Assembly: GCA_947623455.1 (NCBI GenBank)
Contig: OX392534.1
Span: 31,246,926-31,310,925 of the forward strand
Length of the DNA: 64,000 nucleotides
Reading direction: 5' to 3'
Origin: Mimachlamys varia
Lineage: Eukaryota > Mollusca > Bivalvia > Pectinida > Pectinidae
The translations under genes and the position numbers were made by a program. This document shows, one piece after another, positions 9,862 through 24,800 of the stretch. Within the stretch, counting starts at the first letter, position 1. Every line of letters begins with the position of its first letter. Under the pieces are notes generated by a model. The model had not been told where the DNA came from and did no database searches. It saw nothing but the letters and a program-made list of their open reading frames with translations.

Positions 9862-12800
9862 GTTAGTACTACTGTACTGATATGTTAGGAAGGGGATGTC
9901 AGGGGAGGGACTTATCGTACAGGGTAATTCAGTTTAATTATATATTAATTATGTATGCTAACACGTGTAGACGGAATACGTACGGTCTGTGTCATATTAA
10001 TTGGACCCTGGTTACATGTTATTTATAGGCCTCGTATCATCTGCATGTGTTTTAATTTTAGCTTGCAATTTAGGTACTTATAAAATGCACTCGTTTCCTA
10101 CCAGTAGAGACTATACGTTTTTGTGCGTGAGATTGTTACAGTGGGTCATGTTAAGACCTAATTAAATAACATACCTAGGCTTATACATATTCCATGAGGC
10201 ATCTAGCAGTACCTAATTGATACAGATCTATCCTTATACAAAATGCTATAGGCATATTAATTATATAAGGTGGCATTTTTTTTGTGAAGGACACCATCTA
10301 TGCCATGGTTAATGCATTTTTTTTTTGCAAATTTAATAAATTAGGTTGTGTAGATGTGATAATTATTTCAAAGTGTTCGGAGCCCTAAAAATGTAGGCCT
10401 AATAGGGGGAAAAAACCCAACTAAAGATGTTATAATTACTAAACCAGTGTTTTGTAAGTTACCCTGTATTTTCTAAGCACAATAAAGAAAATGCACAGGA
10501 AAATTGTAGAATGACCAGGCAACCTGTCTAAATTAGTCGAGACAGATGATTGGGACCTGGGAATTGGCTTTATACATGTAAATGTCAAGGAGCGGTTTGG
10601 TGTTGTTTGTTCCATTCGTAGATAGTGTTAATATACAGTCTCCATCACTCAGCTGATGGAGCATTGCTTCTTCGGCTCTCATAGGTGTCAACCTCTGAAA
10701 CTTCCAATGAGGGAGATCTCTCTCTTTCAATATTTCCAATGAGGGAGAAAGTGCATGAAATGCAACTGAAACTGCATTGCTCAATTTGTCTTTCCCTTAT
10801 TATGTATCAAGTAACTTTACAAAGTATTCATTTGATCCAGATAACCTATTATGGTCATTACACATATCCTGCAGTAACTAGGATCTCATTTGACCACAAG
10901 ATGTAGATTTTGAGTTATTGTCGGTTTGGACTTAAATGGGGGGATGTCGAGGGAGATTGGTAAAATTTGGTCAAAATGAGGGAGTCGATCTCCCTCCTAA
11001 TGGTATGGCGGTTCTGTTGGTACACCTATATTAGTTTAATTATGGCGGAGACCCAGATTTGATTCCTGATAGCCAGGGCACTCAACAGGAATGTGTTTTC
11101 CCTGTTGTATTTAATATATTGGCGACCAACTAAATCCCACTGTGGTGATATTTATGGCATGTCTGGGGTTTAGATTAAGGAAATCTCAAGAAAAAAAATG
11201 GGGAGTAGTTTAAATGAAAGAAGCAGGTTTGTCACTGACTTGTACATAAGAGTGCATGTAGTCTCTTTTGCTCATATGACGACCAAGCATGCTTTTTCTG
11301 GCTCGGTTGCTAGAGAGCTGTAGCCGATCAATGTGATTGAAATGCAGATACATTTAGTGTCGCTCCATTACTCTCTCCGCATACTTCGGATCGGACAACT
11401 TCACATAAGAGGTCATATGTTTTGGTGAACTTTTGCATCAGTCAATCAAATTATCACTTCCAGAATCTTGAATGTGAATGTTTGGGCGAAAAAGCTTGCA
11501 TATTTCCTATCTGTGTATTATTTTAACACAACAAGCTGATATACATAATTATGTATAGTGACGAAATGTTTTGATGCAGATGACATCATCAAATTAGATA
11601 ATTCTATGAGTTCTACTTTAGTGTGAAGTACATGCAGAGGATGCAAATTAAAGGTCACCAGATCATGACCTTATGGGACGTTGTCAGATCCTTATATAAC
11701 GGAGTGAGAATAAAGATCTGCATTTTAATATAAAAAATAATGGATTATGATCACGAGGAGACCCAGGTTTGAGTCCTAGTCAAATTATAGCACCCTGTAG
11801 GAATGTGTTTTTTTCCATGTTCTAATATTACACATTAATCAAACCAAATATTTACTGTTTCCTTCTACAGGTGATTTTCTTGCAATCCAATTAAAAAGTC
11901 ATTGTAAAAGAGTTTATTTTCCTCAGGTTTATTTTTTTGTATTCAAATGCTGCTCAGAGACGCATGTCAGCCAGCAGTTGAGTGATGTAAATATCAAACC
12001 TGGACCTATAATCTGAAAGTAGAACAAGCAACATTATCAGTAGAATAACTCAAATTTATTTAAAACTATATTTGATCTAATAAGCGCACTAAAAAAAACA
12101 TAATAGGGGTGCACTGAATTTCCATGTGAATCTGATTGGAGAAAAAGGTGTTGTTTTTTATTTTTTAAACAGACTAAAGCTTGAATTGGCAGATAATGAT
12201 CGGAACTGTGTTATAGGTTAAATGGCGCACCCATTGACACTTTCCCTGAAAATAGGTGGGGTGCGCTAATTGTGAGAGGTGTGCTTTTTAGATCAAATAA
12301 GGTATTTACGAAATGTTACACTAACCTTTGTAGTATTTTCAAGCTATCGGCAATCGCAATATTTTCACTTTTATTATCAAAATTTCCTGTAACAATCCTC
12401 AGCACTAAACAGAAAACGTTTATAAATAAGGCATTGACATTCTTGTCTCACAATGTTTTTGAAATATTTTAAGCCATATGGGTGTTAATTATACCAAAGT
12501 GTGTAGTGTGGGTTTTTGTTGAGGTGGTTAAATTTCCTTGATCCCTGTACAAGAGAGGTTTGTTTAAGTGTCGTTTGGCTGCCCCCTTCCGCCATGATAA
12601 TAAGATGATAGTGGTGGTTTGTCAGTTCCCTAGGAATCCTTATGTTTCCGGATCCAGGGACCCCCGGCAAACAGTTGTTACCATCAAAGATAAACAAAGT
12701 CAGTTAAGGTAAATAACAGTAGACCTAAGTTTACCGGTAGACATCCTGTACAATCGAGATGAAGTAGGAATGCTACGTTCAGTAACTACTAAATAATTTA

Positions 12801-15800
12801 CGCTGGTCTGAGGAGTCGAGGCTTTGGATCATCATCATCTTCCTGGCTCGGCTCTCCATCTGGCATGCTACATACCCTAACTTAATTACTCAATATCCAA
12901 AACTCACTTAAAATTTCAATTAAGAGTAATTTTAACATGTAATAGGTAATTATATTAAACATAAAATTTATCGTGAAATATGTGTAATTTGTTGGATTAT
13001 ATCTCGACCAATCTCTATTACTTATAAAAGATGAAGTGAGGTAGCAGGTATACCAATTATCTAGGACGGTTAGACATCAAAGAAAAATTAAGGAGGCATA
13101 AACATGATAAAAAGCTGTGAGGCATTTGCGCCTCCCCAGGGCAGGGCTTTTGGATACTTATGATAATTATTAAACATGGCATCTTAAGAGTTCCATAAAT
13201 ACTTGAAGTCATATTCAATAAGATAGATTTCCATAATAATATGTTTGGTGTGAAACTACATGTGGAAGAATAAATATTTTAGTAGTAGCAGAGGAGGCTA
13301 ACTATTTGACTTGTTTTAAAAGTGAACATGCATACATGTACAAGTACCTGGGAGAAATGTTTAAGAATTTGTTATGGTGCGGTCTATATATAGCGGTTTA
13401 TATATGATACTTAAGCATGATCAAGTGGCTATGTATATGTTATGTAAGGATTGAATTGGTAGTAATCTGTAGCTATATAGAGTCTGACTTTATGATCATT
13501 AACCGACACTCCAACAACACTTTGGGCTGTACTTAAACAATTTTGTAATGAAATTTTATTTAAAGAAGAGTTTGTGACCAAAAAAAAAAAATTTTTAAAA
13601 CTTGAAGCATAATATTATATATTTACATTGATTATTCCTTTTTTAAAGTCTGTATTATATCCAAAGAGTTGTTTCTAAAATTATTATTCGAAATGTTTTA
13701 TGAAATGAAACATTTCGTTTTTATTTTGAGATGAAAAATGGACTAATAAACCAGATTTTGGCTCAGGTGATACACAGGGAATAAAATATGGACTTCAGCC
13801 AGTGTTAAAGCCGCAGGTTTATCAGTACACATGTCAGACCGACCCTGAAAACAGACACAGTGCCATGTAACATATCAAGTTAATATACTCCATGGTTTGA
13901 TAAAACACAGTTGCATGTCGACAAACTGATTGCCATTGGAATAAAACAAGAATCCTACTCATTCTTAAATTTTTTTTTTCCCTTTTTATTTTGAAAAAAA
14001 ATTGAGGGATATTGGCCTTTCCATCTACACGGTTTTGTTTTTGCAATAACTACATGTAATAAATAATATTCTGATATCAACTTCTTTTTTAACATTGTTT
14101 AAGAATAAGTTTACTCATGCACACCCATGTGAATCTGTTTCATTTATAGATAACTAATTGTACTTATACATTTTAATTGGATAGATTCTAATTGGTTTAT
14201 ATGTAATAACTTTGCTTAATAACAATGTTCCTTAATTATGTGTTAGGCTCTGTTTAATTTGCTTGTCTATAAGGTCTTTGGAAAAAAATGTGTATATTAC
14301 CACTCCTTTATATGTTGATTTATCATTATTAAAGGTATTCAGGGTGTGTGGGTGGATCGAGGTATATGAATTCCATGAATGTGCTTGTTGTTTATGAATT
14401 TATTTGTGGTGAGCTTCCTGATATAAACAATTGTGTAATATTGCCCCAAACATGTAAGCCACTCTGTATCAAATTTCTAGGTGCACTCCATTTTTCAAAT
14501 GTTTGAAATTATTCTAAAACTTTTTGTTTTGTTTCTTTTTTGTAAAATGCATATATGGTACACAATTGGTACGTTTCAAGCATGACATAATCAAAAAACG
14601 TTGAAAAGTTCAGAGTTAAAAAGGTGATGATGAAGTTTTTTGGTTAAGCTAACTAGACTTGAAATGGCTGTGTCCTTATCATCAGACAAACAGGACAGCT
14701 TAGTTATATGTAGCTGTTACACCTCCTTATCATATATACAGATAAAATGCTTAATCGGACAAGACCTGCAATGTCTTCAGCAAGAAGTCCTTGTCATATT
14801 TCAATAATTTTCTTTGCTGGGCTTCTAAATTCATGTTGGATTGACAAGTTGAATTATTTCAACTTCAATTATTTAATTCTATAGTAAAGTACAGATAAAT
14901 AATGATTCTTTCAGCTATTAGTTTCAACAAGTACGGAGATGTACATGTATAAAGTACCCTGTATATGAGCTCATGTGTTCAGTTATCCTAGTCATGAACT
15001 GCTGTCACAGTTCAATTAGGTAAGTGTAATGATATTCCCTAAATGATGGAGTCACAGAAATTTAAACTTGTATCTAAGCAATAATCTATTATTGAATTAT
15101 TATAGAATTATTATTCTAATATTACATGAATTAGTGAAAGAGGACTGGTGTCTTAAAATAATCCCATTTCAGATTATTATATCTTTGCTCAGAGGACAGA
15201 CTATTAAACCTGTTGTCTAGATTATCTTTTTCCAGGTTATTATCTTGCATGCTCATAAGACATTTTATGATAAGGAATTGTCTAAGATTATCTGAGTTCA
15301 GATTAACATCTTTTTCTCAAAGGACATTTTATTAAAGAATTGTCTAGATTGTTTTAGTCCAGATTATCAAAGATTGTTATAGCAAGGTTATCTTTGTCAA
15401 TTAATCAATTATCATAATGTAGGTTATAAACAATATTAGAATTATCTTTGATCATCTTATTTAGTTTATAAGCCATTGCACATTAATCCATACGTCATCA
15501 TTGTTAGATTATCATACACTGTATTCCATATTATCTTAGATCATCTTAATTGATTATCTTAGTTGATATTATTTCATATCATCACAGTCCAATGTCATCA
15601 TCCAGATTATCTTAGTTGGTTATCCTAGTCCAGATTATCTTAGTTGGTTATCCTAGTCCAGATATCTTAGTTGGTTATCCTAGTCCAGATATCTTAGTTG
15701 GTTATCCTAGTCCAGATATCTTAGTTGGTTATCCTAGTCCAGATTATCTTGGTTGGTTATCCTAGTCCAGATTATCGTATTAGATTATCTTAGTCAACTA

Positions 15801-18800
15801 TTATTTATCTTAACCCAGAGTGCCTTTAGTTGATTATCTTATTCCAAATTATTATACACAAATTAGCATAGTCAAAGGGCTAATAGCATTAATTGTCTAA
15901 GGCAACTATGAAAGTATTTTAGAAAAAAAATATATTTACTTGTATGGTGTGTTTCAGTATGAGGAGAGGAAGATTGGACGGTTATTACCTGAGAATTATG
16001 AGGTAAGTTTGATATATCATCATTACTTTTAATAACCGCAAATAAAAACAATGCAGGAAGTAATTGTCTGCAAGAAAATTGAAAAATAACAAAAATTCAT
16101 TATATAGGTACATGCATGTGGTTACTGTTAAACTTGTTTAGATAGATTACCCTTTCAATTTTTGTTGATTTTAAGTTATGAGCATGAACTTGTTTTGGAG
16201 AAACTACCCGTTTGGATTCTGTCGGAATGTGAACCCCCCTTTTTTATACCCATTCTGTAATTATTGTGTGAACCGATTTTGAGAAACCACCCATTCTGTC
16301 AATGGTTAGAACCAATATTAAGAAACCACCCATTTGTCAATAGAATGTGAACCTGCTTGATTATTGATGAATCCTATTTGTCAGTCAGTGAAGCACAAAC
16401 TTCTTGAGGAAACCTTATTTTGAGTAGAATCTGTTTTGTGAAGCTTCTAACCCAAATTCAATCTGTGTTGAGAGGTTGCGTGCATTTTAAGGTCTTCACT
16501 TTAAGATTCATGTGTGAAACATTTATCTTCATGCTATGTTTTTCAAAAGTGATTTTAGGCGAAATGAAAGTAAAAAATGCAATACTTCTCATACTGCTTT
16601 CTTTTCACATAGACGTGGGGGGGGGGGGGGTCTGTGAGCCCCCTCATCTCGACCAAGTCATAAACAAAGCGTAGTTGAATCTACAGTCATTTCGGTACAG
16701 TAACTTTACTATTATATATATACGCCTAACAGCATAGACGAAATGACTGAATTGTCATTTACCAATTAACTTGTACACAATTTACACCTGTTGTGTGCAA
16801 ACGCTTTGTTGGTCATTAGTCTGATGAAGGTGATAGGGTACATATCGTCCTACTAGTCATCGAAACGTCACATAAAAACATATTTTGGTTGTGTAAAATA
16901 ATCTTTACCTACACCTATAAAATAATATATATAGATATTGAATTGTTTAGAAAAAATCTCGTCTAATAATGTTAATCACTTGGATGTCTTAAGCTGAGTC
17001 TAGAGTTTTAAACTAGGGGGAGATAAGCTAGTTAAGTAAAATTCATGCAGTTGAGAAATTCTTCATAAAAACTTAAGGAGCTGTAATTATGAGCCAGGCT
17101 TAAATAACCTCCCAACAGGAAGATCTTGAAAATCCCCCGATTTGAAGAAGTGATCCATAAAACAACACGGCCATATGTTTCTGTAGTGGATACTTTTTAT
17201 GAGAGTGCAGTAAGCAGGAAACTTCTTAGCTGGACATGTGTTCCTGGCAGGTATCGATGGTAAACACGAGCTTTAACCTGCTACACGAACACATGGCTTC
17301 TAGTATACCATGTGTTGAAGCATTGATTGTGGCTGCTGGTGCAGAAAATCAGATTCTCAAAGAGGATGTCAGTTTTTAAAATGGAAAACAAAATTTTATT
17401 ACACAAGATAATTGGGCATTGATAATGATTTTAGTTCTCAGGGAACAAAATCTATGAAATTATACCAGCCACTTACTAGCCTTTTAGCGAATGACAAAAC
17501 ACCAATTTTAACGGTGTTGTTAAAATTGATATTGCCTGTTAAAATCTTCAATAAGCTTTCTCCGCCATCAAACTTTCCCTGGTGAACAGGCATAAACAAG
17601 CTTATTATAGCGGACCTTCATCGAATACTCCCTGGCGGACAGGAAGTCCATCACCACCATATATTGATCGGTGTCGGACAGTCCACTGTGATTTGTGTAT
17701 CAAACATCTTTTGTACTGTAGAAAATAATTAATTTGGAAAGATTGCTGAAATCCCCATCATCTAGTTGTGATCCTGTCTGCTGGTTAGCTTAAGTTACCA
17801 GTTAAATTATTAAGCTTAGGATGCAAGTTTAAAAGATTTCATCTTAGATCTAAAAAAAAAAAACAAAAAAAATCTGGTCTTGAAATGTTCCCCAAATGAC
17901 ATTCTCTTCCAGCTGTGTAATGAGGAAGTCTTATATAAGGAAGCACGAACATTTTAGAGAATGTATTTGGTAGTGACTGGGGGGTTTTCCTAGATATAAG
18001 TGCATTTCCTAGAAAATCAGTAATCATTTGTGTGCACAATGGAACACTACTACATAATTATGTGAAACATCAATTTCCTGTTAGACTTGTTGAATATTGA
18101 GTTAGAAGTGCAAAACAAAAAAGATCATATACCAGTTTGCTCATATAAATAAAACTTAGCATAAAATTTAATTTCAGTGAGATATCTTTAATTTTGGGTA
18201 AAAATTTTCCAAGAAAGTGCAATAATAAGTAGCAACCAGCTTTGGTGTTATAGCATTTAGATTTTTCATACCGATTGCTGATCAGTGCATGTGCTCGTTG
18301 TATTGTAATTAAAGATGGTCATTCAGGTGGAATGATACCTTGTTTGACTTGAAATGTGTGTTTTTTATACCCAATGAGTCCCATATACCTCACCAAATGA
18401 ACAAAAACTGAAATGTTGGCGCTTCCTTATGGATGTGTTCTGCTTGTTATGGGTTGTATTTCCAATTGTTATGTGACCATGAAATACCAAATGACTACAG
18501 GTATAATGCTTAGAAACTTGTTGACAGTCAGCAATCAATTTACAATCCATTTTCATGGGTCCTTTTTGTACATATTGCCAAAAACGATGGGTCCCACAAT
18601 GTTAAATGGAAGTATCCTGAATTTCTATGAGTCCTTTCACAACTTAAACAGTACTAGACTCGGGACTCGCACGTAGATTGATCACTGGACAGTGTAATGT
18701 TGTAACAAATGTAATATCTGATCAAAAGATATTGTGATTGACACTTTCTACCTCTTGTGTTTGTCCAACTTGAAGTGTAAAGGTATAAGGTAAGCAGATT

Positions 18801-21800
18801 ATAAGGTTTTGAACACCTGGATACACTGTTTTGTTGACATCATTCTGATCAATTTCTATCTTGGTAAAAAATCGAAATCCAACTGGAAACTGCTAGAAGT
18901 GGCTTAATAGACAAATATTTTGTTCCCTTTTTCCAAAAGTTGAATTCATTTACCCTTGAATACACATTTGAACTTTGCCAATTTAAAGGTTGGAACAGTT
19001 CATTATTAAATTTCAGGGGTGAATGACTTAATGTATAAACTGTAAGAATATTTTAACGATGTCACAGACAGTATTTTTATTGATCTGAGAATAACAAAAT
19101 ATACTTATATATATATATACATGTATGTTCATGCAATATGTCAGACTTAAATTGCCACACAATCTCACACAAACCCAAGCTTAGATGTGTAAAGCCCCAG
19201 TCCATCTTCATCAGATCAGCTGAACAAAAAAAAAAACCTTTATCCAATTGAAATGTCATCTGGTTTGAAGATGAAAGACGTTTTGTGATTGACATGTATT
19301 TGCTGTAGAAGCATGTGTATACATATAAACAGAAGGTTTTGTTATATATATAGTGTAGGTGTCGTATCCTTTCTGTGACAACTCTCATATCCTGTTCTTG
19401 TCCTTGTGGGGAGAAAAGTGTGTTGTAGGGACGTATACATGTTGCCTGTGTAACACTAATGTCAATCAGCCTGTCAGAAATTGATTTCATTTCAACAGGA
19501 GTAATATCAATTTAACATTCATTCAAGGTAAGCTCTAGTGGCTCATTATAAACATGGTTTGATGTAGGCTTTTTGCCAGCTGTCATACATTTATTGATTA
19601 TAGGGTTTTTTCCTGTCTTGGTAAATTAGAATTTTCATTTTAATGGATGACATTTATAATGTTTTATTGTCTTCATGCAGTGTTGGGAAAATTCAGGCAT
19701 TGAAATTATGATTCAGAGTTTATAACAAAATTTGCATTTTATTTTTTTTTGAATAGCAAAATGAAAATCAAAGTATTTAAGTTTATTTATGTTTTCATTA
19801 TCAATATGTCAGGTTTTGAGTTGAGATCATAGCAGACTGGTATTAGCATGGATTATTTAGCCTGTATAAAATATTCTTATTGTTTATTAACACTGAGTAT
19901 TAATATGTTGTCATTGTACTGATTGATACAAGTTCTATGTACATTTGTATTAGGTACTGATTTCTCAGAACTGATTAATGATGAAATATTTGCTAGATGA
20001 AAAAGGGAATTATATTTGGCTGATAGTTCTGGGATGGACCTGATAAACTTTGTTGTCTGTCTACATTCAATTTGGTTTAATTTGTCATTATAGATCTATG
20101 TCGATTGGATGAAGTTAATATGTATACAAAACAACACAGCGCAAACATACTGCATCTTTAAATCTGTTTCAATTCCAGTAATGAATCAGGGTATATGTTA
20201 CATGATATTCTGCTATGCTGGTGCAAATTTCATGTACCACATTTGACTTAATAAGCACAGTACATGTGCACTTACAAAAACACAACGGGATGTGCTGATG
20301 ATAAAACTTGCAATCTCAAAATTATAGAGTTTCTCTGGAACAGATCAGTCTTTGGTAAAAAAATTACTAGAGATTGTATTGGCAGATCATGTGAGTTCGA
20401 TACAGAACTTTTTATAAGGTTAAATGAGTGCGTTCATCCTCTTTTCCTAAAAATGGTACAGGCATACTCATATGGGCTGGTGATCTATGAGCTCGTCAGG
20501 TCAAATATGGTATATATACAATTTATTTAAGTGCCCCAATAGTGATATATTCAATTTAGCTTTTTATGTAAACAGGAACATGGCAGGATAAGTAATGAAT
20601 TCAAATGATTGATTGCATTTATAATTCATATAACCATTCAATACAATAGTATAATTTCAGCCAAGTCAATTAAGAACAGCCGCAAACGTTGAAGATATTA
20701 TACATGTACATTAAAAACTTGAAGTTAAGTATATCCTGCTGTTGGATTATGATAGTAAGGAGTTTCATCCTCTATCAGGACCCTTATAATATCCCTCTTT
20801 CCTCAATAAAAACAGCTTCCTGTGTCGACTGACAGTAGGGTTCGAGAGCTGTAAGTGGCCGTTGGGAGCCATACATTCTGACACAGCGTGTAATTGATTT
20901 AGACAATATTGCTGCACATTCGTTCCACAGATGAAATATTGAGGAGAAAGAAACATGTTTTATAAGTTAATTTTTAGCTGCCTGGAAAGTGTTTCCATGG
21001 CAATAGCTCCACACATCACGCCAAATAAGTGAACTGGCTATTTGACAGAAAAAATCAGCTGTTAATGACCATGGCTGGAAAGACATGTTGGAGAAGTCAA
21101 TAAGTGAGGGAGGGCAAGAATGGAGGACATGGAGTAGAGAACAAGGGCTAACAAGTGATGGGAAGTGGTGGTAGGGAGGGGGACAGAAGATCTGGGGGGG
21201 GGGGGGAGGAGATCTAGGGGGAGGAGATCGGGGGGGGGGGGGAGCTGGAGGGTATATATGCAGGACAGTGAACGTGTACAGGGCTGGGAGTCTACCAGTA
21301 ATTATCATGTCTAGTTATGTAATCATTGATGTTAGGTGATATTATAGGGAAAAAAATAGTATTTTATCATAAAAATAGAAAGTGCTACAATTCATTTAAG
21401 CCTGTATTTAGAAGGATTAGGTTCTTGATGATATTGTATCATAATGGAATCTTGCTGATGAGCAGACATCAGTTTGAACTGTCTGTATTTAAGTCATGTG
21501 TTGCATTTAGGATGTTTAAATAGAGTCACTTTTAAACCTTCTGACAGAGTCGGAACAGAAGGCGTGATCTCATCACAATGTTGTTCGTGTTTGGAGATAA
21601 GTCATGCAAGTTTCTGTTAAAGTCATTAAAACAGCACCCTTGGCCACAAAAAAAAAAAAGAGTAACATACTTGACTTTCTCACTTTACTTTCTTTTTCTG
21701 CCGTTCTGCTTTCATTCTATTTCATGTAATTATCCCCTCACAGTGACTGGGGATGGGATATAGCATTCCTTTCATGTGTTGCTTCGGTCTGTTCCAATAT

Positions 21801-24800
21801 GTAGTGGAGTGTTGAATGTTCACTTTTTGTCATTATCACTCTAGCAACTTCAGTTCTTAACTGATTTTCATCCAACTCGTTCACATAAGGGTTAAGTATC
21901 ATAATACCTCGGACAGGTTTGTGTTTTTATGTTCCTGGTTCAATATTAAGGTCACTGTTACTATTTTTGTCATAATTAGCACTTGTGGCTTCATTTCTCA
22001 ACTGATTCTAAATGAACACCACATATGGTTGAAGTTTCATTATACCTGAACGAGTTCCTGTTTCAGCGTTCCAGAATCACCATTATAAGGTCACATTTAC
22101 TATATTTATAGAAAATCTTTGTTTTCGGTCTGGCGACTTCATTTCTCAATCGATTTCGATCAAACTTCACATATTGGTCAAGTATCTATATAACTTAAAG
22201 AAGTAACGTGTTTCCACTTAATTGCCTTCATGGTCAGTGTCAAAGTCACCATTGCTATTAATAAATAGCAGATCTATATCATTGTTTTACCACGACGGGA
22301 TTTGTATCGATGCCTGGTTATTTTTTGGAACCAGCTCGGCTTCTTTCAAAGATATCAGAGTTAATTGGATAACTTTCATTTATCTCAACCATGCATACAT
22401 ATTTTATATATACTAATTAGGAAGTTTGTAGGATACTTTTAGCTTGATTTTGAATAATGTTCTTGCAAAAGTCTTTTATCTCAACCATACATATGTATTT
22501 TAGATACTAATTAGATAGTTTGTAGTATACCTTTAACACGATTTTGCATAATTTTCTTGGAAGAATGAAAAGTTGTTAAAGAAAAATATTGATATTCAAT
22601 CTGTTATATGAATATAGGTTATTTCTAGCAAGATGAAAGTTGTAGAAAAAGTTCATTATAGAATATGTTGAAAGTGCTCTTAAATTTGTAAAGCCCTACT
22701 ACAAACTCACAACAGATGTTTGCTACAGAACATGTGTCTGGCCTCAGAGAATCTAAAATTTGATAATCAGGCGCACAAAAGATGAAATGATGTTTATGAG
22801 ATAAGCTGTGTACTGATGGGAACAATTACAAGTTCACACAGAAGCCATGACCTAGCTAGCTAAGACTCGGCTTGTGGGTTACAATAAACACCTAGAGAAA
22901 TGTTCACAGCCTGGTTTTGGCTTGATCCTCAGGGAATGTGTTTTATGGTTGTTGAAAAAAAAAGAAAATTCAAATTAGTATCTTTCAAATTGATCCTACA
23001 AGTAACCTCTTTTTCATTCAATTAATGTTCACCTGAAACTTGATAAACATTTAAAATCCACAGTTCTTTAGGGATAGACTAACTTCCAGCCCTCAAGCAT
23101 TTATGAAGAATTTCTCTACTGAATTTTACACACTGTGCGTACATATTTGTGGTGGGTTAGTCAACAAAAAATGAAAACAAGTGTTTAAATTTCCTTACGA
23201 TAGTCCATTAAATTGTGTCAGTGACAATTACATTTTATTTCAAAAGTACCTCAAGTCCTGGAAGTTGCAGGTAGGGTCAGATGAGGGGACTATATTCGAA
23301 AATGTTCAAAAATGAATAAAAAGTTGTTTTCTTTCATCTGCACAATTAAATGGCATTGATATGATGATCAACTGTCAAAAGAAATACATTTTTTAAGATG
23401 TATATCAAAATCGACAATATGTATAAAAAAAATGAAATTACAAAAATATTGTATTTGGAGGATTTTGAAGAAAAAAACCCAATTAACATGAACAAAAACC
23501 ATATTAATATATTATATGACATCAAATAATTGCAAAGCAAACTTTGAAATGGGCTTTGCTGAATTTCAAGTATTTTGCACAAAAAGTGTATCAGAACTTT
23601 TGGATGTCAGTGGATATAGCTATTACCGGTATATCCTATATGAGACACTAAGTTGTGGAATAGGCAATAATTTACTTTTAAAGTCATATCTCATGATAGA
23701 AAAATTAATTGGTCAGTTTATTTCAAAACTTGGAGTCATTACTATAATAAACAGTAATTATCTAAACAAAAAATTAAAACAGATGAGACAACATTGAGGA
23801 AGTAAATCTATTTGATTGAACAAAATTCAAATGTTTTGAACGTGAATCTTTACAAGGAAATTTAATATAAACTGAAGTGACACATACAATAAAAATATAA
23901 AAGCACTGGAGATAAGATCGATTTATTGTGGAGGTATTTCAAGTGTTTCTGAAAGCAAATACGGAAGTTTGATCAAAGATCTATCTAAATTTAGCTAATC
24001 ATGTGTAAGCGTAAAAAAACACAGAACCATTACTTTGTCACTAAAAGGAACAATTTCTAAAAAAAAAAAACTTTCTTTGGTCATACACAATTTATCACAA
24101 CAAATAACGATTACTTTATAATTCAAATAATCAGGCCCATCAAGCCTTTTGTTTCACAGAATGTATCTGTAGGTTAGCAGTAATTTATGATGATACATTC
24201 AGGGATATAAATACAAAACATACTATATATTCTAAGGTTATACAGTTACTGTTGAAAAGATCAAAGGTCATTTTTCTCTCAGAGTTATTTAAACTATATA
24301 CTGTAATGTTACCACTCAGTTATGTTATGCTAATCAGTTTATAAATAGTAAAAAATCCCATGATATTTACATCAACGGAACAAATGTCATAAGTAATTCA
24401 CAGGTAAGTTTTTATTAAGTTCGTATATTTCTACCATCTTAATTTCTTAAAGGCCCAATATACGTAACTTCAGGGAAATTTTTAGCGGTAACTAACAAGA
24501 AACTCTTGACAAAAAAATCCAAAGAGTTGAAAATAATTCAGGCGGGGCCCACTTCAACAACAAACCGAAGGTAGGAGACGGTGCGAAATGGACCCGTGAT
24601 TACAAATAGCATGTTTCAACTGCTGCTGAACCGGTAACCGCGAACGAATCCATTTGGAATATTGCTGATATCAGTTAATTTTAACTAAATCTATAAATAT
24701 AATAAGTAATTAGGCTTGATTTTCGCTAAAAGTTTTTGCCGAAAGTTACCTATATTGGGCCTTTAATAAATTTGATAATATACAGCTGTACTTTAATGGG

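Larger units (their letters stand above)
9862..15957 (+). other. Intron 1 (6.1 kb)
   Basis: Starts GTTAGT and ends TGTGTTTCAG. It holds an inverted copy of the hAT-like MITE (10681-11029), a MITE at 12070-12298 and a minisatellite just before exon 2 (15601-15790). Between these it is AT-rich with no further exon seen. Confidence 0.75.

Noticed and set aside
19077..19490. 137-residue - strand frame
   Set aside because: No domain, no splice context, intronic, and composition like the surrounding DNA.
20967..21308. Proline-rich - strand frame
   Set aside because: Produced by the poly-G tract at 21193-21243.
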